This document shows positions 1-7,760 of a stretch of DNA of 8,168 nt, piece by piece; position 1 is the first letter of the stretch, and every line of letters begins with the position of its first letter. Under the pieces are notes generated by a model, which saw only the letters and a list, made by a program, of their open reading frames with translations, made no database searches and was not told where the DNA came from. A program made the translations under genes and the position numbers. Source of the stretch: an uncultured Neisseriaceae bacterium (lineage in GTDB: Bacteria > Pseudomonadota > Gammaproteobacteria > Burkholderiales > UBA11063); NCBI GenBank assembly GCA_903891375.1, contig CAITEL010000175.1, positions 1 through 8,168 of the forward strand, in the 5' to 3' direction.

Positions 1-251
1 CGATAAACCCCATAAGTTTTAAAAAATAGAAGATTAAATCTAAATTTATCTAGTATAGACACCACAGTCAAATATTTTATGTTATAGAAAAAAAGTACAG
101 TACCTATAATTGCAGTTATGTATGAGCGATTTTTATGGCTTGTAATAAAACTTTTATATAACAACAAATATAATGTTAGAAGCAAACCAAATAATGGATT
201 GATAAAAACAATAAATACCGCAACTAGGCTGGTAACCAACAATTCAAACAT
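1..251 (-). CDS. Polytopic membrane protein, N-terminal fragment (runs off left edge)
   Basis: An open frame starts at ATG 251-249 and continues without a stop for 83 codons to the window edge, so only the N-terminus is visible. It begins MFELLVTSLVAVFIVFINPL and is very hydrophobic. Residues 4-32 make one or two membrane segments broken by an Asn-Pro-Leu-Phe-Gly turn. A short basic stretch follows (KSFITSHKNRS), then another membrane segment at about 45-66 and a basic aromatic tail. There is no recognisable catalytic motif. The start lies 5 bases after the stop of the upstream winged-helix gene, so co-transcription is likely, although no good Shine-Dalgarno is visible. The length, hydrophobicity and early NPLFGLLL-type segment are loosely reminiscent of EpsG/Wzy-type polysaccharide polymerases. 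That is only a guess; the family cannot be settled from 83 residues. That a real gene exists is fairly likely, because the frame is coding-like and the alternative plus-strand frame is low-complexity. Confidence 0.6.
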   Translation of the reverse strand, partial: MFELLVTSLVAVFIVFINPLFGLLLTLYLLLYKSFITSHKNRSYITAIIGTVLFFYNIKYLTVVSILDKFRFNLLFFKTYGVY

Positions 252-256
252 AATTA

Positions 257-976
257 CTACGGTAAAAAAGTATAAGCACCAAATTTTTTCGGATTATTTG
301 TATTAATCTGTGTAGTATACATCTGATTAGCAGTAACACTTGGGGTAAAAGGAATTATCTCGAGTATTTTATCTTCATCTAATTTAAGTATATAAAATTT
401 AAATTTAGTATGCCCTTTAGTTAAACTATGGATTTTTTTTAGTAATCTTTCATTCGCCAAATAATATTGCACCTTACATATCTCATTATTCATGATATAT
501 GAATTAATTATTAGTTCTAGACGTTGAGCTGGTTTTTCACTTAACTCCAACTCGATGGCTATATTTTCATTAATCAATAAATCAGGAATTCGCAAACTAT
601 CATTGATATTGTGTAACCCTAAAAATCGACGGATTTCTTTATCTGTTTGTATTGTTTGTTGATCTGTAGATAATTTAAAATATAAATCAACTAATAACGT
701 ATCATGATTAAGCGTATTTAATACTGGTTTTTGTGGTGAATTTACGCTCAAAAATCTAGAACCTTCTTTACTCAGAAAAAGATACGCATCTTTATAAGCT
801 AAAACACGCTTTCTTTCTATTAAATCAGCATCTATTAAGCGTTTAAGTACTTTTAAACAATATTTAGGCGTTAAATCACATAAAAATTCTATATGCCGAT
901 CTAAGCAATAGCCAAATTTAGCAATAAACTCCAGAATTTGTACATCACGATCAAGTAATGCCAAGTGTTTAGTCAA
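257..976 (-). CDS. Winged-helix protein of replication-relaxation type (239 aa)
   Basis: The N-terminal 75 residues look like a winged helix-turn-helix: LLDRDVQILEFIAKFGY, then a helix pair ending LKRLIDADLIERKR, then a wing and LSKEGSRFL. A conserved-looking Asn-His-Asp (90-92) follows, then a C-terminal alpha/beta half with RIPDLLI (129-135) and IAIELELSEK (139-148). This order matches what I recall of the replication-relaxation family (Pfam Replic_Relax), whose members are mostly found on plasmids, integrative elements and phages. The Asp132...Glu142-x-Glu144...Lys148 spacing recalls PD-(D/E)xK nuclease folds, but catalysis is unproven. The start is TTG at 976-974, separated by a single base from the msbA stop, with GGTGAG five bases upstream; no in-frame ATG lies near the N-terminus. 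The arrangement suggests translational coupling to msbA. It could equally be a transcriptional regulator. The fold assignment is moderately sure, the function unknown. Confidence 0.72.
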   Translation of the reverse strand: MTKHLALLDRDVQILEFIAKFGYCLDRHIEFLCDLTPKYCLKVLKRLIDADLIERKRVLAYKDAYLFLSKEGSRFLSVNSPQKPVLNTLNHDTLLVDLYFKLSTDQQTIQTDKEIRRFLGLHNINDSLRIPDLLINENIAIELELSEKPAQRLELIINSYIMNNEICKVQYYLANERLLKKIHSLTKGHTKFKFYILKLDEDKILEIIPFTPSVTANQMYTTQINTNNPKKFGAYTFLP

Positions 977-977
977 T

Positions 978-2753
978 TTAACTCACCCAATTGGATTGTA
1001 CATTATATAAACTCGCATAAGCGCCATTTTTAGCGAGTAATTCTTCATGTTTACCAACTTCAACAATATTGCCTCGCTCCATCACAATAATTTTGTCAGC
1101 ATGAAGAATCGTTGATAATCTATGTGCAATTACAATCGTTGTGCGATCTTCTATAAGCCTATCCAATGCCTCTTGAACCAGTTTCTCGGATTGATTATCC
1201 AACGCTGATGTGGCCTCATCCAAGATTAAAATTGGTGCATTTTTAAGAATAGCACGAGCTATTGCAAGACGTTGTTTTTGTCCACCTGACAACCGTGTAC
1301 CGTTTTCTCCAATTAGAGTATCAAAACCATTAGGTAATTGTTCAATAAATTCTAATGCATTAGCTAGTTTTGCCGCACGCACTACATCCTCTTTCGTGAC
1401 AGTGCGAGATGTTGATCCATAAGCTATGTTATTATACGCAGTATCATTAAATAACACTACATCTTGGCTAACTAAAGCCAAATTATCACGCAATGAGCCT
1501 AACTCAAAATCACACAAATTATTGCCATCAATATAAATTGCACCATCTTGTGGTAAATAAAAACGTGGGATAAGGTTAGCAAAAGTTGTCTTTCCACTAC
1601 CAGAACTACCAACTAAAGCAACTGTTTCACCTTTTTTTATTTGCACATCAATGTTATTTAAAATATTACATTCAGAGGTTGGATATTTAAAATTAACTCG
1701 TTTAAATACAATAGAATCAGTAACTCCATTTAGCTTAAGTTTGCCCGTATCTGGCTCTTCTGCATTTTCTAAAAAATCAAATACTGATTCAGCTGCAGTG
1801 AGTCCTCGTTGTAATGATTGTGTAACATTGGTAATACGTTTCATTGGCTGTAGAATCATTATCATGGCAGTAATAAAAGATACAAAATCACCTGCAGTGA
1901 AGTTACTCGCCTTAGACTTTGAGGCTGCAAAATATAGTATCATAGCTAAAGAGCAAGAAACTAGAAATTGACTTAACCCTGTATTTAATGAAGATGTGGC
2001 TGTTTGTTTAACGTTATTTGTTTTAATCACATTCACGCTATTAGCAAAACGCAAACCTTCATAATGTAAGCCGTCATACAATTTTACGACTTTTTGCCCT
2101 TGAACTGCTTCAGTTATAATTTGTGTCATTTCACCATATTGCTGTTGATTATTATGTGTAAGCCTACGTAATCTATGTGCTAATACTCGCACCAGAATTA
2201 AAACAAAAGGAAGAGTAAAAAAACAAAATAAAGTAAGTTGCCAATCTGTATAAAACAAAAGCCCTAATAAACCAATTATGGTAAATCCATCACGAATGGT
2301 AACCGTAATTATATTAAATCCAGCTTCAGTGATTTGTGTAACATCAAAAACAATTCGTGAGATAATCCGACCCGAATTATTATTATCATAATATTGTACT
2401 GGTAATTTGAGTAAACGATCGAACATTAAAGTGCGCATTTTTTCTACGACCGTACCAGATAACCAAGTAGAATTAGTCTCATTAGTATAGGATGCAATCG
2501 CTCGTATTAAATAAATTAACATCACTAATAACGGCGTGACAATAATCGCTGTTTTATCTTTATCAGTAAAACCTTTATCAATTAATGGTTTCATGATTCT
2601 GGCAAATGCTGGCTCGGTAGCCGCAACCACAATCATTGCTATAACTGAGACTAAAAAACGTCGCCAATATACCGACATATACCCCCATATACGTTTATAT
2701 AGGATAATTGAATCTCTCAATTTTACTTTTGTTTTTGGCTTTGAATCTGTCAT
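978..2753 (-). CDS. msbA: Lipid A export ATP-binding/permease protein MsbA
   Basis: This is an ABC exporter half-transporter of 591 residues (family about 580-600). As a homodimer in the inner membrane it would flip lipid A-core from the inner to the outer leaflet, an essential step of lipopolysaccharide export. The membrane domain covers residues 1 to about 325, with six predicted helices near 34-53, 70-89, 148-168, 171-192, 259-277 and 288-304. The nucleotide-binding domain is complete: Walker A GSSGSGKT (382-389), Q-loop Gln430 within LALVSQDVVLFND, signature LSGGQ (488-492), Walker B ILILDE (508-513), D-loop SALD and switch His544 (VIAHR). The SSGSGKTTFANLIPRFYLP and SQDVVLFNDT stretches are typical of betaproteobacterial MsbA. 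The start is ATG at 2753-2751 with no strong Shine-Dalgarno. A good promoter lies upstream (2792-2821). Downstream, the usual lpxK or waaA partner is absent and a winged-helix gene follows directly. The ABC exporter assignment is secure; MsbA rather than a paralogous exporter is very likely. Confidence 0.93.
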   Translation of the reverse strand: MTDSKPKTKVKLRDSIILYKRIWGYMSVYWRRFLVSVIAMIVVAATEPAFARIMKPLIDKGFTDKDKTAIIVTPLLVMLIYLIRAIASYTNETNSTWLSGTVVEKMRTLMFDRLLKLPVQYYDNNNSGRIISRIVFDVTQITEAGFNIITVTIRDGFTIIGLLGLLFYTDWQLTLFCFFTLPFVLILVRVLAHRLRRLTHNNQQQYGEMTQIITEAVQGQKVVKLYDGLHYEGLRFANSVNVIKTNNVKQTATSSLNTGLSQFLVSCSLAMILYFAASKSKASNFTAGDFVSFITAMIMILQPMKRITNVTQSLQRGLTAAESVFDFLENAEEPDTGKLKLNGVTDSIVFKRVNFKYPTSECNILNNIDVQIKKGETVALVGSSGSGKTTFANLIPRFYLPQDGAIYIDGNNLCDFELGSLRDNLALVSQDVVLFNDTAYNNIAYGSTSRTVTKEDVVRAAKLANALEFIEQLPNGFDTLIGENGTRLSGGQKQRLAIARAILKNAPILILDEATSALDNQSEKLVQEALDRLIEDRTTIVIAHRLSTILHADKIIVMERGNIVEVGKHEELLAKNGAYASLYNVQSNWVS

Positions 2754-2791
2754 GTGAATTAATATCCAATAAGTATATATTTTAAGTAGTG

Positions 2792-2821
2792 ATTATACCT
2801 CATATTAGCTACATTATTCAA
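2792..2821 (-). promoter_or_regulatory. Probable sigma70 promoter for msbA operon
   Basis: Reading the minus strand, a TTGAAT -35 box (2821-2816) and a perfect TATAAT -10 box (2797-2792) are separated by 18 bases. This gives a predicted start near 2785 and a leader of about 30 bases before the msbA ATG. It is back-to-back with the plus-strand promoter of the next operon; the two -10 boxes are 46 bases apart. Confidence 0.62.
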
Positions 2822-2840
2822 TATACTATCAACTAGTTTA

Positions 2841-2849
2841 TGGTATAAT
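2841..2849 (+). promoter_or_regulatory. Probable extended -10 promoter for the coiled-coil/purA/DUF29 operon
   Basis: TGGTATAAT is a perfect TATAAT (2844-2849) preceded by the TGn extension. The expected -35 position (2821-2826) holds only a poor match, so the extended -10 would have to carry most of the recognition. Transcription would start near 2856, giving a leader of roughly 34 bases before ATG 2890. Confidence 0.55.
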
Positions 2850-2889
2850 TATTATCTAGATGAAACACAAAGAATTATAAGGGTAAAAA

Positions 2890-3165
2890 ATGAGTACAAT
2901 CTCCGTTAAAAATTTTAGCATAGTAGAATACATACAAAGATTAAGAAAAGCTAACTTTTCAGAAGAACAAGCAGAAGTGCTAGCTAAAGAAACTGAACAG
3001 ATAATATCAAACGTACTCGAACAAGCGCACCAAGAGGTTGAAAAAAAAGATTTAGCCACAAAAAAAGATTTAGAAACCACCAAAAATCAATTAATTTTAT
3101 GGATAGTTACTTGGAACACTGGTTTACTTATAGCAAGTGGTTTACTACAACATTTTTTTAAATAA
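2890..3165 (+). CDS. Small CCDC90/DUF1640-like coiled-coil membrane protein (91 aa)
   Basis: The 91-residue protein has three parts. Residues 8-48 form amphipathic helices with VEYIQRLRKANFSEEQAEVL, the hallmark opening of DUF1640/CCDC90-type proteins. Next comes a heptad-like linker EKKDLATKKDLETTKNQL (51-68), where the KKDL repeat is typical of the family. A single C-terminal membrane helix at about 69-88 ends in HFFK. It is therefore expected to be a tail-anchored, probably oligomeric inner-membrane protein. Eukaryotic relatives include MCUR1, but the role of bacterial members is unknown, so none is assigned. The start is ATG 2890 with AAGGG six bases upstream. It is the first gene after the divergent promoter region and lies 27 bases before purA, so the two are probably co-transcribed. 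The tiny length and low complexity of the helix make the family call moderately, not fully, certain. Confidence 0.8.
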   Translation: MSTISVKNFSIVEYIQRLRKANFSEEQAEVLAKETEQIISNVLEQAHQEVEKKDLATKKDLETTKNQLILWIVTWNTGLLIASGLLQHFFK

Positions 3166-3189
3166 TTCATTTCAAAAAGGGACACGTAA

Positions 3190-4488
<1,299 letters not shown>

Positions 4489-4510
4489 TCTACTGGCAAG
4501 GAGTTACACC

Positions 4511-4957
4511 GTGCAAAATACTGCAAACTTATATGAAACAGATTTTTACGCTTGGACACAACAACAAGAAGAACTACTTAGACAAAAAAAAATAAATAAT
4601 CTTGATTTAATTCATCTGCAGGAGGAGTTGCACTTAATGGGAGCAACAGAAAAAAGAGAACTCTCTCACCGATTAGAAGTCTTATTAATGCATTTACTAA
4701 AATGGAAGTATCAACCAGCAAGACAATGTAAAAGTTGGACCAGAACAATAAAAGTTCAAAGGTTAGATATAACCCAACATTTACGCAGTAACCCTAGCTT
4801 AAAAGCTAAAGTTAATGAATATATTTCTAATGCTTACGAAAAAGCTGTAATTTTTGCAGCAGATGAAACAAATTTAGATGAGGAAGTTTTCCCAAATAAT
4901 TGTGAATGGAGCGTTGCTCAAATTTTAGATTTAGATAATAACTTTTTACCAAGTTAA
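4511..4957 (+). CDS. DUF29 family protein (148 aa)
   Basis: The protein matches the DUF29 family along its whole length. It opens with LYETDFYAWTQQQEELLR (7-24), continues with a helix carrying LQEELHLMGATEKRELSHRL and the core LLMHLLKWKYQPARQCKSW, and ends with AVIFAADETNLDEEVFPNNC and QILDLDNNFLP. The family is common in cyanobacteria and proteobacteria and its function is unknown; the fold is mostly helical and there is no signal peptide or membrane segment. The start is GTG 4511, supported by a near-ideal AAGGAG (4498-4503) seven bases upstream. It sits 22 bases after the purA stop, so co-transcription with purA is likely, but I see nothing that links it functionally to purine synthesis. 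DUF29 genes often occur as patchy accessory genes. The family is sure, the role unknown. Confidence 0.93.
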   Translation: MQNTANLYETDFYAWTQQQEELLRQKKINNLDLIHLQEELHLMGATEKRELSHRLEVLLMHLLKWKYQPARQCKSWTRTIKVQRLDITQHLRSNPSLKAKVNEYISNAYEKAVIFAADETNLDEEVFPNNCEWSVAQILDLDNNFLPS

Positions 4958-5013
4958 AAAAATTCTTCGTATCAACACACTATCTGAAATTATGAGAGTT
5001 ACGTGGAGAAGTA

Positions 5014-5037
5014 TGACGATAGAATTGATGCAGGTAA
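5014..5037 (+). repeat. Intergenic repeat, copy A (truncated)
   Basis: This 24-base unit runs TGACGATAGAATTGATG then CAGGTAA. It is identical to copy C at 5075-5098 except for one base (GATG versus GGTG), at a period of 61 bases. Unlike copy C it lacks the terminal GTAGTT and runs straight into the inverted copy B after one base. Bases 5018-5037 can pair with 5047-5065 of copy B: 17 pairs, two mismatches, one bulge and a 9-base loop. Confidence 0.85.
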
Positions 5038-5038
5038 C

Positions 5039-5065
5039 ATAACTACTTACATGCTCAATTATATC
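5039..5065 (-). repeat. Intergenic repeat, copy B (inverted)
   Basis: On the plus strand it reads ATAACTACTTAC, then ATGC, TCAATT and ATATC. Compared with the reverse complement of copies A/C it matches 25 of 28 consensus positions, with two substitutions and one deleted base. Lying between A and C in the opposite orientation, it can pair with either one. The B/C hairpin (5039-5065 with 5079-5106) would have about 24 Watson-Crick pairs, two mismatches, one bulge and a 13-base loop. It sits between the convergent DUF29 and OPT genes, so it may act as a bidirectional terminator or mRNA stabiliser, but there is no proper U-tract. Confidence 0.8.
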
Positions 5066-5074
5066 TAAATATTT

Positions 5075-5106
5075 TGACGATAGAATTGGTGCAGGTAAGT
5101 AGTTAT
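5075..5106 (+). repeat. Intergenic repeat, copy C (fullest copy)
   Basis: This is the longest unit: TGACGATAGAATTGGTG, then CAGGTAAGTAGTTAT. Its first 24 bases match copy A with one change, and its last 12 are a perfect inverted match to the start of copy B. It ends four bases before the stop codon of the OPT transporter gene, so OPT transcripts would carry this structure in their 3' end. Confidence 0.85.
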
Positions 5107-5110
5107 AGTT

Positions 5111-7069
5111 TTACTTAGATACTTTAGTACCTGTCTTATAAATATAACGAATTACCAAAAAACTCACCACAACAGATAATCCTATTGCAATATCTGTAAA
5201 GTTATCACCTACTATTTTTAATGCATCGCTACTACCATAAGCCACAAACGGAATAGATAAAATCAACCCCATTAATGATTCACCAGCAATCAATCCACAC
5301 ACCAGTAAATTAACCCGATTATTCGTTTTTTCTTTAACTTCGGCACCATGATTTTGTTTGATTTTATTTTGCCCACGAATCACTAAAGCACGAATACAGC
5401 CCCCAATAAATAAGGCCATTACTAAATCAGGTGGTAAATAAATACCCATTCCCACACTCACCATCGAACATCTAAATTTATTTGTTTTACGTCCTATTGT
5501 ATCAATAAACAACGTTACTGCACCAATTATCATTCCATAAAGAATTAAGCTCCAATCTTGTGAGCCACCCAGAATGTTTTTAGTCAATGCAGCAACAGCA
5601 GATGCTTGTGGTGCACTCAAGGTCTTATTAATATCCATTCCAGCATGAGGTACAACACCAGCTATACCATACGCATTAAATATTAAAGTAATAAACAATG
5701 GTGCTACTAATGCCGACAAAACAACTCCGATAAAAAGGACTGTTTGTTGTTTGTACGGCGTTGAACCCACTATTTGTCCTGATTTATAATCTTGTACACT
5801 TCCATTAGTAACAACAGCAGTACCACCAATAAAGCCAACTAATAACACTACCGTTTCTAACATATGCATCATCACATTAGGTACATGAGATTGACTGGCA
5901 AACCGTAAAATTAAACTCACCACAATTACTGCAATAAAAATTAAACCAGAGATTGGGGATGACGTTGAACCAGCTAAACCAGCGAAATAGCCAGCAACCG
6001 CCGCAATTCCAAAACCAACAATCAATAATACCAATAAAATTGCAATAGCTAAAATTACATTTAAAATTATGCTGTAATCATTTACTTGACTTAATTGATT
6101 TATAACTAACAATACCACAGGAATTGACGCAAGCAAAATAATACCTAGCAATTTAAAAATATTGATATCTTTATCTTTAACATCTATTTGTGTTAAGTTT
6201 TTTAATGCTTTTGCGGATTCTTTGACCCCACGAACAATTGGTCGAGCTAACATTATTATAGTAGCAAAACCTGTAAAAATAAATACGCCAATACCAATTG
6301 GACGAATATAATGTTTCCAAGTATAAAAAGCACTTCCTGTTATATCACTGATATCAGAAATACCGTGAATACTAGTAAAGATTGGCAATAATATACCCCA
6401 AGCTAAAATCAACCCTAAAAAAGCTACAAACATTGGTGCGAATCCAACTAAATAGCCAGCACCAATAATGGCAATCGAAAAACTTACCCCACCGCCAACT
6501 AATTTGTTGCCAACTTGAAAAGCTTTGGTTACCCCACCTGAAAATACCTGTAACCCAATTTGACAAAAGCTAGTAAAAGAAGAAATTAACATCCCCAACA
6601 TTAATAATCTACCACCTGTTTTATCACCAACTGTCTCAGTAGCTTCTAAAACTTTACCAATAGCCTGCCCCTCAGGGAACCCAAGCTGTCTATCACTTAA
6701 TAATACCTTACGCAATATAATCGAATAAACTACACCAATTAATGCGCCAGGTAACATAACCAAAATAATTTCTAGGTAATTAAATTGATTCCATACACTT
6801 AAAATCAATAAGGATGGAAACACAAAGATTATTCCAGCGGCCATACTCTCACCAGAACTAGCTGTAGTTTGCGCAATACTATTTTCTAATGTACTGTATT
6901 TTTTAAACATCCGTAAAAAACCCATAGAAATCACTGCGGCAGGCACAGACGCACTAATTGTATTGCCAATCTTAAGACCAAGATATACGTTAGTACCGCA
7001 AAAAACAACTGCTAGCAGCAAACCGATTAATAACGCTTTGATTGTAAATTCTAATTTATTTTCATGCAT
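5111..7069 (-). CDS. OPT-family oligopeptide transporter
   Basis: This is a 652-residue, very hydrophobic inner-membrane protein with roughly 14-16 predicted helices, the usual size for bacterial members of the OPT family. Family landmarks appear in order. The N-terminal GTNVYLGLKIGNTISASVPA (25-44) leads into NSIAQTTASSGESMAAG, and LGFPEGQAIGKVLEA lies at about 129-143. Then come AGLAGSTSSPISG (about 362-374), QDYKSGQIVGSTPYKQQ (about 425-441), MGIYLPPDLVMALFIGG (about 540-556) and GLIAGESLMG near 591-600. OPT proteins carry out proton-coupled uptake of oligopeptides or, in some branches, metal chelates; the substrate here cannot be read from sequence. The gene appears to be transcribed alone: convergent DUF29 lies downstream, and a 320-base gap separates it from the divergent rhodanese gene. 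The start is ATG 7069-7067; an AGGA lies about 13 bases upstream, too far to be convincing. Confidence 0.93.
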   Translation of the reverse strand: MHENKLEFTIKALLIGLLLAVVFCGTNVYLGLKIGNTISASVPAAVISMGFLRMFKKYSTLENSIAQTTASSGESMAAGIIFVFPSLLILSVWNQFNYLEIILVMLPGALIGVVYSIILRKVLLSDRQLGFPEGQAIGKVLEATETVGDKTGGRLLMLGMLISSFTSFCQIGLQVFSGGVTKAFQVGNKLVGGGVSFSIAIIGAGYLVGFAPMFVAFLGLILAWGILLPIFTSIHGISDISDITGSAFYTWKHYIRPIGIGVFIFTGFATIIMLARPIVRGVKESAKALKNLTQIDVKDKDINIFKLLGIILLASIPVVLLVINQLSQVNDYSIILNVILAIAILLVLLIVGFGIAAVAGYFAGLAGSTSSPISGLIFIAVIVVSLILRFASQSHVPNVMMHMLETVVLLVGFIGGTAVVTNGSVQDYKSGQIVGSTPYKQQTVLFIGVVLSALVAPLFITLIFNAYGIAGVVPHAGMDINKTLSAPQASAVAALTKNILGGSQDWSLILYGMIIGAVTLFIDTIGRKTNKFRCSMVSVGMGIYLPPDLVMALFIGGCIRALVIRGQNKIKQNHGAEVKEKTNNRVNLLVCGLIAGESLMGLILSIPFVAYGSSDALKIVGDNFTDIAIGLSVVVSFLVIRYIYKTGTKVSK

Positions 7070-7086
7070 AATATGTTTAAAATCCT

Positions 7087-7112
7087 AAATGAATAATCCT
7101 AGGAAAGTAGTT
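7087..7112 (+). repeat. Possible diverged intergenic repeat, copy E
   Basis: Aligned without gaps to the last 26 bases of copy C before its terminal AT, 16 positions agree, including AAGTAGTT, an adjacent AGG and an upstream GAAT in the right register. On the minus strand the core reads AACTACTTTCCT, one base different from AACTACTTACCT of copy C. It forms the left arm of the hairpin at 7096-7146. The match is weak enough in AT-rich DNA that chance is possible. Confidence 0.4.
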
Positions 7113-7146
7113 GATAACATTACAAAATAACTATTTTTGCTAGGAT
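7096..7146 (-). promoter_or_regulatory. Imperfect hairpin in the OPT upstream region
   Basis: The left arm ATCCTAGGAAAGTAGTT (7096-7112) and right arm AACTATTTTTGCTAGGAT (7129-7146) pair as ATCCTAG with CTAGGAT and TAGTT with AACTA. AAA pairs with TTT between them, with two G-T positions and one bulged base; the loop is 16 bases. It ends 26 bases before the OPT ATG, so it could lie in that gene's leader RNA or be a remnant of the repeat family. A binding site for a regulator is another possibility. Confidence 0.45.
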
Positions 7147-7389
7147 AATATACAAACTCGTCACCTTACCTAAAGAAAGATGTAACCCAATCTAGTATTT
7201 TACCATCATATTTAATCTGCTCACTTATTTTTCATAATACTCTTTTATGTTATTATCGTGATGTTATTGATTTAACAATATATTATTATGCATTTAAAAT
7301 TTTAAAATTGTTACCAAAGAAATAAAAGTCTTATTTATGTGACATTATATAGTAAAATATCATCTTGTATTTATCAAGAGGTGTACCAT

Positions 7390-7758
7390 ATGCAACATAA
7401 TAATAATTTTTTAGCTTTAGTTGAAGAATATCGCCCACATGTCAAAGAAGTTGACGTTAATTATGTGAAAAACAAACTGGATAATAATGAAGATTTCACC
7501 CTTATTGACGTTCGTGAAGACCATGAATGGAATCAAGGACATATCCCTAACGCCATCCATATGTCTCGTGGAACAATAGAACGTGACATTGAAAAAACTG
7601 TTATTAATAAAAACACCACCGTAGTGCTGTACTGTGGTGGCGGATTTAGATCTGTTTTATCCGCATATAATCTGCAAAAGATGGGGTATACTAATGTAAT
7701 ATCAATGGACGGAGGTATGCGTGATTGGTTAACCTCTGGGTTTAAAGTAACTTTATAG
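7390..7758 (+). CDS. Single-domain rhodanese-like sulfurtransferase
   Basis: The 122-residue protein is essentially one rhodanese domain, with a short helical N-terminus (NNNFLALVEEYRPHVKEV) that is common in this subgroup. LIDVREDHEWNQGHIPNAIH (38-57) contains the structural Asp-Val-Arg. MSRGTIERDIE follows, then the active-site loop YCGGGFRS with the sulfur-accepting Cys82, and NVISMDGGMRDW near the end. Such enzymes carry a persulfide on the Cys and pass sulfane sulfur to acceptors; the physiological partner is unknown. It is cytoplasmic, with no signal peptide or membrane segment. I chose ATG 7390 because AAGAGG (7376-7381) lies eight bases upstream. An upstream in-frame GTG at 7339 would add 17 residues unlike the family and lacks a ribosome site. 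The gene stands alone between a long upstream intergenic region and a convergent membrane-protein gene. Confidence 0.92.
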   Translation: MQHNNNFLALVEEYRPHVKEVDVNYVKNKLDNNEDFTLIDVREDHEWNQGHIPNAIHMSRGTIERDIEKTVINKNTTVVLYCGGGFRSVLSAYNLQKMGYTNVISMDGGMRDWLTSGFKVTL

Positions 7759-7760
7759 TT

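Larger units (their letters stand above)
7070..7389. other. Intergenic region between divergent OPT and rhodanese genes
   Basis: These 320 bases hold no gene I can support. They are extremely AT-rich toward the rhodanese side, including a perfect 14-base palindrome TTTAAAATTTTAAA at 7293-7306. On the OPT side there is an imperfect hairpin (7096-7146). Several TATAAT-like hexamers occur, but none has a convincing -35 partner, so I place no promoter. The region must nonetheless contain the start signals of both divergent genes. Confidence 0.6.

Noticed and set aside
118..306. Plus-strand open frame of 62 codons at the left end
   Set aside because: Low-complexity, Asn/Lys/Tyr-rich translation with no ribosome site; it lies opposite a better hydrophobic coding frame (1-251 minus) and overlaps the winged-helix gene.
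2860..2880. Tiny frame MKHKEL upstream of the coiled-coil gene, as a possible leader peptide
   Set aside because: Six codons with no ribosome site, positioned at the predicted transcription start; most likely chance.
2856..3083. Minus-strand 75-codon frame opposite the coiled-coil gene
   Set aside because: Cys/Ser-rich antisense translation with no ribosome site; the plus-strand frame has family features and a good ribosome site.
4958..5013. A fourth, more diverged inverted repeat unit near 4970-4985 (TATCAACACACTATC)
   Set aside because: Resemblance needs a gap and several mismatches and lacks the AACTACTT core; not distinguishable from chance.
5014..5098. Two near-identical 24-base units with a 37-base gap, resembling a minimal CRISPR
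   Set aside because: Only two direct copies, the 'spacer' is itself an inverted copy of the repeat, the units are short, and there is no cas gene nearby.
6372..6566. Minus-strand frame inside the OPT gene in another phase
   Set aside because: Trp-rich out-of-frame shadow of a well-supported transporter gene.
7293..7306. Perfect 14-base AT palindrome as a possible regulator site
   Set aside because: Made only of A and T runs in very AT-rich DNA, so the symmetry is expected by chance; no flanking conserved half-sites.
7339..7389. GTG-initiated 17-residue extension of the rhodanese
   Set aside because: No ribosome site and unlike the family N-terminus, whereas ATG 7390 has AAGAGG at ideal spacing.
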